From assembly GCA_025201705.1 (NCBI GenBank), contig MU617169.1:1-20662 (forward strand): a stretch of 20,662 nucleotides of DNA. The letters run 5' to 3'. Position 1 is the stretch's first letter, and every line of letters starts with the position of its first letter. This stretch comes from Dissophora ornata (taxonomy: Eukaryota; Mortierellomycota; Mortierellomycetes; Mortierellales; Mortierellaceae). The position numbers were made by a program, and so were the translations under genes. A model generated the notes under the pieces. The model made no database searches and was not told the DNA's origin. It saw nothing but the letters and a program-made list of their open reading frames with translations. This document shows, piece by piece, positions 1-7,653 of this stretch.

Positions 1-122
1 TTTTGGTGGCACCTTTTTCCGCGCGAGGTCCCCTTTGACTGACTTTCTTTTGCGAGTGGACTTCGTTCCTCCCTCATTTTTTTTTCTTTCCCCCCCTTTC
101 TTTCGGTTCAACAACTATGTAG

Positions 123-419
123 AACGTCACATCCGAGACGGTTGAAGTCGATCAGCAGGAAGTGGAAGATACTACAACAACCACAGAGACCGAATCTACC
201 CAGGAACTGATCAGTCTGGAAGTAACAACGACACTGTCTCCATCCACGGATCTTGTTGAAGAACTCAAAACCGTTCAGGAGCGTCTGGAGGCCATTGCAA
301 AGTATGAAGGCGATTCGATTCGCCTTTCTTTTTGGTTCCTTTTTTTAGGTTATTGTTTTTTTTTTGTCTTTTTTTCTTTTCTTGCCACTTTAACCAACCA
401 TGGGGTTTGCTCTCTCTCC

Positions 420-450
<31 letters not shown>

Positions 451-1353
451 GTGTTACAATTGAATTAGAGAGGAACGCGAGGGCGCCGATGCGGAGAAGG
501 TGGCTCTTGAGGAGGTAAAGCGGCCATCGCAGAATCTTCATAGTTCTGTTGAAATTTTTGGAGATACACGAATGCACTTTTTACTGACGTTCATTTTTAT
601 GTGCGCGTATGTATATTCATATGTATATATTTATATAATCCTTTGCTCAATTGGATTTGATCTCCACAAAAAAATCCAAAAACAGCTGGAAAAGACCACA
701 GAAGCCCTGATCTCGATCCGAAAGCAATTGAGCGAGAAGGAAACACAATTGGATAGTCTGGAAGAGTCAGATAGTACAAGGTAAAACAGGATATCTTCAT
801 CTCTTCATTTCTCTCTCCATCTTTACTTTTTTTCTCTCTCTCTCTGTCTCTGTCTCTGTCTCTCTCCCCCTCCCGCTAAGCTAATATCTTACGTCCTCAA
901 CACAATCAACTATGATGATCAGATCCGAGGTTCAGGCAGATGTGGATCGGTTGACAAAAGAAGCCGATGAAATGGAACATCAATGGAGTGCAACCAAGGA
1001 AGTCTGTCACCGCGAATATGGCGCCATTGCTGAGGACGTCGCTGCTCCCGTGACTGAAGCTAAAGGTAAAAAGCACCCAACTTTGGGATCACAGCGACCA
1101 CCAAAAAAAAAGATATAAAGCTTCGTTTCTCTAACACCTTTGTTTAAAAAAAATGACGATGGTGGTGGTGGGATTTATAGCCAAAGCTGAACACGACATC
1201 AAGTTGCTTCAGGATCAGATCGCTAACCTTCAGAGACAGCTGGATGCAGTCTCGGTCCGCAGAAAGCAAATGGCTGCCGACGCAGAGGAGCAGCAACAGA
1301 GATTGGCCGAGCAAGGCCCTCCCATCGACGATGACGATGAGGAAGATGCTTAG
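123..1353 (+). CDS. Coiled-coil protein with acidic C-terminus, 5' end missing (unrecognised)
   Basis: Five exons can be joined with consistent phase: 123-301, 469-514, 686-780, 923-1065, 1181-1353. Together they give 211 residues ending at TAG 1351-1353. Donors are GTATGA, GTAAAG, GTAAAA and GTAAAA; all acceptors are AG. The protein starts in a Thr/Glu-rich segment, then becomes almost continuously charged and heptad-like (for example EELKTVQERLEAIAKEERE and LLQDQIANLQRQLDAV). It ends in DDDDEEDA, so a long helical coiled coil with an acidic tail is predicted. I do not recognise the family. The N-terminus is unresolved. The frame is open from 123, but the only upstream ATG (117-119) is followed at once by TAG. 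A strong pyrimidine tract (about 74-107) precedes this TAG, and CTGAC, a possible branch site, lies near 38-42. I therefore read TATGTAG as a 3' splice site, with the first exon outside the window. A structural or cytoskeletal/kinetochore role is conceivable but unsupported. Confidence 0.7.
302..468 (+). repeat. Intron 1 of the coiled-coil gene, with a CT microsatellite
   Basis: The intron runs from GTATGA at 302 to AG at 468. It carries a long T-rich stretch (about 327-375) and a CT dinucleotide run (about 412-451). Intron 3 of the same gene (781-922) has a second, less regular CT/CTGT tract at about 826-870. Both tracts are intronic and should be length-variable between strains. Confidence 0.75.
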
Positions 1354-1449
1354 ATGCAGGCAAACGCAGGCAACGCAAGGCGATACCCCTCTACACTTGA
1401 AACACTCAACCATTGGCGGAGCCCTCGTACACTTGCAGTCATTTTGAAT

Positions 1450-1500
1450 AATAAATGTTATCGTACAGCTTTTAGGTCTTTTTTTTTAAAAATGTTTATT
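1450..1500. terminator. Convergent poly(A) signals of the coiled-coil gene and VRP1
   Basis: AATAAA lies on the + strand at 1450-1455, 97 nt after the coiled-coil stop codon. AATAAA on the - strand (TTTATT at 1495-1500) lies about 165 nt after the VRP1 stop. The two transcripts are convergent, and their predicted 3' ends meet or overlap in this 50-nt stretch. The rest of 1354-1663 shows no further gene. Confidence 0.5.
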
Positions 1501-1663
1501 AAAACGGGGGTGGGCATATCCAGACCGACAAATTACAGACCTCGTTTGAGACAATCGGGTTGATGAAGATTTCTCGGATTCCGCCTGGAAATGCCTGCTC
1601 CTCGATCTCCCAGAACTATATATTTTTTTATCCGCTGCATTTGCCCAGGGGGGTTCATTTCAT

Positions 1664-3637
1664 TTAACGAAAGCGACCAGCACCTCCGAGTGGCGGAGGG
1701 GGTGGTGCTTTCCCCCCTGCTAATGAAGACAGGTCCAGGGGGACGGCTAAAGTTCATAAATCATATCATAAAATATATGCAAACCATGTCAATAACAAGT
1801 CTATTACACATGACCTTGACCGCAACCAATAGATAATACAATCTACTTACTGCTTCCTGTAGAACTTCCACTGGGGTACACTTTTGATGCCGGGCCATGG
1901 TTAGATCGGGGAGCAGGGAATTCCCCTGCTATCCTGAACTTCCATCGACCTTCCGTTTCTGGTGGCTCAGGCACTGAAGATGCTATAGGCCGTATATCTG
2001 GTTTTACGGGTGCAGAGCCCGATCTTGCACGGGGACCGACTCCTGGGAGTGGTGGTGGCATCGAATGAGGTGGTGCTGCACGTGTCCTGCTAGTAGGTGG
2101 CGTAGATGTCGCGTTCGGGGTCGGTAGAGCTGCAGAAGGTGGTCCTGGAGTACTGCGAGTCGGCTGCTGAGGAGCACGGCCTGGGAGTGCGGGTGATGGT
2201 CGAGATGGTGTTGCTGGTGGCGCTCCATTGACCCGTGCAGGAGTGGGTGGTGCTCCATTGACTCGTGCAGGGGTGGGTGGTGCTCCATTGATTCGTGCAG
2301 GGGTGGGTGGTCCTGGTTTTCGCGCTGGAGTAGGTGGGGCAGCTGAGCGAGACATGTTTGGTGGAAGTGTTGGAGCGGTACGCCCTGGAGTCGGTGGAGG
2401 TCCAGGAACTGCACGAGCTGGTGATCCATTAGTAGCCGATCCGTTGACAGGTGGTTTGGCAGGCATAGATCTGGATGGCGAGCTTCGATTTGGTAAGCCG
2501 GGTGGCGCTGCTGACGGTGGCGTTGCAGGTGCATTACGCGAAGGTGGCGGCGGTGCCCTTCCTGGTACGCTGGGGGGAGTCGCTGTTGGTACTGAAGGTG
2601 TCGACTTTGCAGGGCTGTTGAACGTAGGTGGTTTTGGTAGTCCTCGTGCGGGAGTTCCATTGCTTGTGCTACTGTGATCGGCTAGAGTACAGAAAACGTG
2701 ATAGCGAACTGCGATTAGTACTGTTGACAACGTCCAGAAACAGCCCAGACGTAATCGTCCGTAAAATCACCACTGCGCCTGCACCGCGTGAGAAGAAAAC
2801 TGCGTCAAAGCGAGAAGAGCAGGCTGGATAGGAGTCGAAAGAACTGGCGAGGGAAAAGGTGAGCGCAGAGTCGGAGGGAAGTTGAAGACAAGTCGAGGCT
2901 GCGTGAGAGCTGCTCATCCTTCCTCCTTGTAATAAACTGTATGTTGTCTGGGTAAATATAACCATGTCTGCAATCCGCTGTCGAGCGTGTGCGATTTGTT
3001 TGTGGTTTGTCTGCAGCACCATGGCATAGCCGGAATTGAGATGCGCTTGGCCACCGGACAAAAGAGAGTCGATGCCAAGAACCGACACAAAAAAACTGAG
3101 AGTCAATTCAGAAAACAGCCCAACACCATGTCTTATTCTTACCTCCAGTGTCCAGACCGCCTCGACTCTTCAGTTTGGGCATTCCGCCTGCAAACAGCCC
3201 GCCAAGCTGCGGTGCGCCTCCTGCACCTGAAGCACTGCCACCGCCATTACTTGCGCCTCCTCCAATCTGCGGTGGTCGTGGTAGTGATCCTCCTCCTCCA
3301 ATGCTTGACTTTGGCGCATCTGCAGAAATTGCGTTGAGCGGGTTAGGACGTCATAAACTATTCGGTACGACTCTCGGCTGTTTTAAACAGACAAGCAGCA
3401 TGGCCTCCTTTCAAACAAGATAAAACTAAAGGAGGCGACTCATGCATGCACGCGCCAGAAATGCAACGTACCGACGATGGGAGCGGAACGGTCGTTGGTG
3501 ACGGCCTTCTTAAGCCGTGCGCCACCCTGGATTTGGGAGAGGAGTGCATTTCGATCCTTGGATGGCGGGGCAAGAGCTGGCGCTGGTGGTCCACCACCTG
3601 GTGGAGGAGGTGGAGGAGGTGGTGGTGGTGGTGGCAT
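1664..3637 (-). CDS. VRP1: WIP/verprolin-family actin regulator
   Basis: Exons on the minus strand: 3637-3472, 3319-3143, 2681-1851, 1746-1664, joined in phase to 418 residues. Residues 2-13 are twelve prolines. A WH2 actin-binding motif follows at about 28-46 (DRNALLSQIQGGARLKKA). Next come a Gly/Ser-rich segment with LFAGGMPKLKSRGG (the WIP-type motif after WH2) and a long Pro/Ala/Ser-rich middle with many PPxP SH3-type ligands. The segment RWKFRIAGEFPAPR...KVYPSG (about 359-386) resembles the WASP-binding region of WIP. In the family, verprolins bind monomeric actin, stabilise WASP/Las17 and promote Arp2/3-dependent actin patches in endocytosis. The last 83-nt exon is easy to miss: reading on from exon 3 ends within two codons (SSK, stop), but a GTAAGT donor at 1850 and a CTTTAG acceptor add VPLDLSSLAGGKAPPPPP and a short tail. 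The 461-nt intron at 2682-3142 is unusually long for this window. The gene is divergent from SEC11. Confidence 0.92.
2221..2310 (-). repeat. Three tandem 30-nt repeats in the VRP1 coding sequence
   Basis: Units 2221-2250, 2251-2280 and 2281-2310 differ at only a few positions. Each encodes a ten-residue unit of the form NGAPPTPARV (or I) in the proline-rich region. A fourth, degenerate protein unit follows (NGAPPATPSR). The repeat length is a multiple of three, so copy-number changes keep the frame. Confidence 0.9.
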
Positions 3638-3949
3638 GGGTTGTTATTGTCGAGAGGGAAGGAGAGATGCGTGGAAATGCAGGAGTGAAACGATGAGAAA
3701 TATATGTCATGCTCGAGGCAAAAGGGTCAAGGAAGACTCCGTCGGTGTATGAAACCGTTTTCGTTATTGCCATAATGTGTCACGTGTATACGAAACCACC
3801 GTAGACTGATCATTGACTTCATCTCGAGCGCGTTTTTGCTTCAGCATGCGTTTGCTTCTTGTCATTCAACCCCTGCCTCGCGCCATCAACACATCCGACA
3901 AACACACGAAACAAGAACAACAAACTCATCGACACTACAGCTGCACATA
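3638..3949. promoter_or_regulatory. Divergent promoter region between VRP1 and SEC11, with a CACGTG box
   Basis: These 312 nt separate the start codons of two divergent genes, so both promoters must lie here. A CACGTG hexamer (bHLH/Cbf1-type site) is at 3781-3786. No clear TATA box is visible for either gene. Several short open frames here are antisense or out-of-frame continuations of VRP1 exon 1 and look non-coding. Confidence 0.5.
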
Positions 3950-4798
3950 ATGAATCTGCGACAAGTACGTCAATGCTCTTCACTGCATCGCCACTGCATT
4001 GCTCTGCCCTAGAGCTAGTTCACTCATGTCCTCCTTTCTCCTTCTACTAGATCCTGGCAAACTCACTGAATGTGTTGATGATGCTCTTTGGCGTCTTAAT
4101 GAGCTACAAGGCATGGGGTCTCTACACGAACTGCGAGTCGCCCCTGGTCGTTGTCTTGAGGTATTTTTTTTTATTGCCCATCTCCCCCTACCTGTCGACC
4201 TGCCCTGTCCAACCAGCCACGGCCACGTAGCACCTGGACTCCTGATTTACACTGATACTAACCGTTAACATCTCCTTTGCGGCATACAATACTGCTTTTA
4301 TTTCCAGTGAGAGCATGGAGCCAGCATTCGCAAGAGGTGACATCCTCCTCCTGAGCAATCCCAAGAAACCCATCGAAATCGGCGAGATCTGTGTCTTCAA
4401 GATCCCTGGACGCGACATCCCTATCGTCCATCGCATCATTGACCGCCATGACTCGTAAGCTTTTGTTCTCGATTTCATACGTTTCTCCAATCGATTATCT
4501 GCGTGCAATTGATTCTAAACAGCTTCTCGTTTTTTTCTCACGACCTCTCAACAGACCCAAGACTGACACTCAATTGCTATTGACCAAGGGCGACAACAAC
4601 AATGTGGACGATCGAGGATTGTATCAGGAACTGTACACGAACAGGGGCAAGATGTGGATCGAACCCAAGGATATTGTTGGACGTGTCCAGGGCTTCCTGC
4701 CATATCTAGGCATGTTCACGATTTTCATGACGGATTATCCAATGCTTAAATACGCACTCCTAGGATGTGTTGGCCTTCTTGTCTTCCTGTACGAGTAA
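3950..4798 (+). CDS. SEC11: Signal peptidase complex catalytic subunit Sec11
   Basis: Four exons, 3950-3964, 4051-4160, 4308-4454 and 4555-4798, give 171 residues, within the usual Sec11 length. The first exon encodes only MNLRQ. A hydrophobic signal anchor follows (about 6-25). The S26-family catalytic serine is in SESMEPAF (Ser44), the catalytic histidine in IPIVHRII (His83), and the conserved acidic segment is KGDNNNVDD (about 102-110). The protein ends with FTIFMTDYP...[12 protein letters not shown], a second hydrophobic stretch typical of fungal and animal Sec11. The enzyme cleaves signal peptides in the ER lumen as part of the signal peptidase complex, using Ser-His instead of the bacterial Ser-Lys dyad. 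All splice sites are GT-AG with short introns (86, 147 and 100 nt). Nothing suggests inactivation. Confidence 0.97.
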
Positions 4799-4849
4799 CA
4801 AGAGAGAACCCCTGCCATCTGCTTAGCAGTTCCAATGTCGTGGAAGAAG

Positions 4850-4855
4850 AATAAA
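4850..4855 (+). terminator. Poly(A) signal of SEC11
   Basis: AATAAA, 52 nt after the SEC11 stop codon. The convergent PLP-enzyme gene ends at 4970, so the two 3' ends are close. Confidence 0.6.
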
Positions 4856-4969
4856 CCAATCATTTCTTTAAAATAGCGAGACAACTGCTATTCCGCCTAG
4901 TGAATGTAGATGTCAGCTTTATCTTATGGATTTAACAAAGATTGGATCCTTCTCAGGACTGGCTACATC

Positions 4970-6437
4970 TCAAAACTTCAAAGTGACAGGGTATTCCTTG
5001 CGGACAGAATTGAAGCATTTTATCTTTCGATTCTCCTGCAGCACGAGAAAAGTGATGGAAACAGAAACGCATGACTAGGTTAGAAGACACGATCCTCTGC
5101 AGATATCCAAGAACTAAAAACCAGGCTAAGCCAAGTTCGTTACCAGTGCTGCTTTCTTGAGATCGTCCACTGTGATGACTCCTTCATGGAGCTCTCCGTC
5201 CTCTAGCAATTTACGTCGCATCACACCGCCCAACAGACCTATTTGATAAAACCGGACACATAAAAAAATTATCAATGAGTTATAAAGTTTAGGCTCCTAC
5301 AAAATACGTGGCAAAAAAATTCGTGATCTGCAGTTGGTCCTACCGCATGTTACCGGAGGCGTGATCCACTCCAGTTTCCCTGTCTCTGGGTTCTCGACCT
5401 GGACAGCGATGTTGGCAATGGTGCCTTCCATGATCTCGTCGTATTCGTTGTACAAGATCACATCGAATGGCTCCTCCGCGCTCTTAGGGGCAGTAATAGG
5501 TCCCAGACCTAGATGATCGTATGAAGATCAAACTCTTTTTCTTTTAGGCCGCCAAGATCATTGATGGACACATATACGCGTTGCGTAACCTCACTATATC
5601 ACGCTCCTTGCAGCGTTTTACCTCGCCGTTCCCGTGCTTCATTGTAAACTTGGCGTTCTGTAGTTTTGTGCTGGAGAAATAGATTATCCTTTGGCGTTGA
5701 ATGGGTGTCCAAGACTACCGTGATCGTGGAATCTAAGACCACCAAAAAAAAAAAAAAAAAGCAAAAATCAGTTGAACGCCCCCCGCTTATTTTTCTCACG
5801 CAATCACTGCTAACGTGAAGGGTAGTAGGAAAAGACTTTCTGACCTGAATAGCCGCCGGTTTCTGAGGGCAGATGGCTAGATTGGATGCTGATTGCTCCA
5901 TCAAAGTCCATCAATATCCGCAGCTGTCATTTGTGTCAGAAATGAGGAGTCAGTGGTCCTGTTCAAAAGTGACGAGACATCTGTTTTTCAAGAGCAATTG
6001 TAATATGTGTTCCTGGCGACGATGGTCGACTGCGAGATTAAAAGAAGAGGCGTCACTCAATTTTCCTCGTTTGTAAGACTTACACGCTGACGCTTATCCT
6101 TGCCTGCGTTGTTAATAGCCGCATTCAGCTTGTTCTCTATCTCAGAGTGCGTGGGGATCAGGTCGCGAAGGAACTTTTCCTGATCGCTGGCGAAGAAAGC
6201 GGCCAGTGTCTTTGCAGAGCTGATCATGCGATCGCAGTGGTACTCAAGGAGGAAGACACCTTCTATATGAATGTATTGCGTTCAGGTGAAAGAAACAAGC
6301 GCATTTAGACTTGAGGCGCCAAAGGTACGCCGATAGCACGCATGAAAGCACGTAACGTGACATGAAAGGCATAGAGATAGTCGCTACTTGCCCTTGGGGT
6401 CATACAGCACGGTCTCTAGAAGATGTATTTGGTTCAT
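4970..6437 (-). CDS. Fold-type IV PLP enzyme (aminodeoxychorismate lyase/aminotransferase class IV-like)
   Basis: Seven exons on the minus strand: 6437-6392, 6262-6084, 5923-5845, 5732-5622, 5508-5344, 5238-5144, 5035-4970. They give 246 residues, a normal length for this fold. Class IV landmarks are in order: IHLLETVLYD at the N-terminus, GVFLLEYHCDRMISSAK, LDTHSTPKDNLFLQHKTT with the likely PLP lysine (Lys124), NEYDEIMEGTIANIAV with the conserved glutamate (Glu166) that contacts the PLP ring nitrogen, WITPPVTCGLLGGVMRR, and the end KCFNSVRKEYPVTLK. Related enzymes are 4-amino-4-deoxychorismate lyase (p-aminobenzoate for folate), D-amino acid transaminase and branched-chain aminotransferase. 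The sequence alone does not decide the substrate; the short length and EGTIAN motif favour the lyase-like group. Intron 1 seems to use a GC donor. Without the last splice the frame would end early (VTNLA, stop), so the final 66-nt exon matters. Cytosolic; no targeting signal is seen. Confidence 0.88.
6263..6391 (-). other. Predicted GC-AG intron in the PLP-enzyme gene
   Basis: Exon 1 (MNQIHLLETVLYDPK) must join exon 2 (GVFLLEYH) in phase 1. The GT donor at GTAGCG leaves phase 2 and breaks the frame. Two to three bases earlier is GCAAGT, the usual context of GC donors, which leaves one G and gives DPKEGVFLLEYH in frame. The acceptor is CATATAG. Length 129 nt. Confidence 0.7.
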
Positions 6438-7653
6438 GGCAGGAATCAATGAGGGTCGAGGTAGAATGCATGCAAGAAAGCATGGTCCACGAACCTCCCA
6501 AAACCTCGTCTACACTGTCCAATCATCACGTGCGGTGGGGACGATCCTGGAAAAGACGGTCCATTGACAAGACGCCCAACAGCAAGTTACACGAGGGGTG
6601 CGAGGCGACAAGAAGGCTCTTCGACGATGGGGGGGGCAAACACGTCTTTCGTCCCTTTCTCCCACTTTTCCGCCTCCCTGTTTCACCCACAGCTCAATCC
6701 CTCGGGAACAGCCGACTGTCCTTCTCGAATACCTTTCCTTTCATCTTCTCATGGTATCCCCCGCCTGTCCGCAGGACCTAAACCCATTCTTATCCGTTCC
6801 TGGGCCGGACTTTTTGAGCCAATGATATCTGCCGTCAGAGTGCACGAAGCTCGGGGGAATAGCTTTCCGTGCGCCAGTGGATTGTAGCTCTTTGCGTTTG
6901 ATAACAGCCATCTCTACTAGAAGTGACGATCCATATTGAACATCACTCTGCTTGACGACCTTGATACGTTGGTCCTGTGCCGATAGTCTTGAACAACCGG
7001 AACGCAGATTCGTATGTAGCTGCATAAGCATGTGTATAAAATGATCAAGCCCGATAAACGTTGTCATGGTCTAAACACGTCAAGCTTTCTGCTACTTCAC
7101 TGCATACAAATCCACTCGTATCTATCAAATTTTAGTGCGTTCTTTGGTCACTCCAGCCTTCCGGTGCTTGACATCAGAGTCGCTAACACGGCTACTCTCG
7201 GATAGTTAGGAACAAAAGTCAAAAGAGAAGCAAAAAGCAGGTGGACTATCAGAAATCGATATGCCCAGTAGTCCGTTTTCACCATGAAGAAGCCACAGGT
7301 CCCCGCGTTGGATTTTTTTAGCCAATGTCCATTTTGGACAGCGCGCGCGCACAGTAAAGAGCTTTGACGTTTTTTGCAAGGATCCAGAAACAGCCTTGGC
7401 CCCGCATAAAAACATCCGTGAGAAAAGACTTATGTTTCGTCCTCATGCGCTGAGGATCGAACTCTGTGCAATAAAATTGCGACCACTTATTATGTACCTC
7501 GACAAGCTGTTGGACGGCCTGGGGCGTCGCACCAAAGCACAAGCCTGCTTCAAGAAGGAAGAAAAATGGGGTATGTCCGCGATGACAATTTAACCGTACT
7601 AAGATGCTGCAAAATCAATATGCCATAGAGGACGTGTTCAGCTGCCAGTCCAA
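6438..7653. other. Gene-poor stretch; promoter of the PLP-enzyme gene plus unassigned sequence
   Basis: Near the left edge are promoter-like elements for the minus-strand PLP-enzyme gene: CCAAT at 6519-6523 and CACGTG at 6527-6532, about 85-95 nt upstream of its ATG. From 6560 to 7650 several frames stay open for 60-108 codons on both strands (6741-7067 and 7318-7542 on the minus strand, 6564-6887 and 7396-7593 on the plus strand). None shows a domain, repeat or splice structure I can recognise. The 5' part of the NACHT pseudogene may once have lain in the right half. I see no RNA gene and no terminal inverted repeats. Confidence 0.4.

Noticed and set aside
412..451. CT repeat considered as a regulatory element or CRISPR-like array
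   Set aside because: Simple dinucleotide repeat within an intron; no spacers and no unit structure.
2004..2660. Long open frame (218 codons) on the minus strand overlapping VRP1
   Set aside because: It is an out-of-frame reading of the proline-rich VRP1 exon; the His/Gln/Leu-rich product is the usual shadow of CCN codons, and the VRP1 frame has the WIP motifs and correct splice phases.
2228..2677. Glycine/valine-rich 149-codon frame on the plus strand
   Set aside because: Antisense shadow of the same proline-rich repeats (GGT/GGC opposite CCN); no start context or independent structure.
2669..3106. 145-codon minus-strand frame inside the long VRP1 intron
   Set aside because: No similarity to verprolin, and including it would break the phase between VRP1 exons 2 and 3, which match without it.
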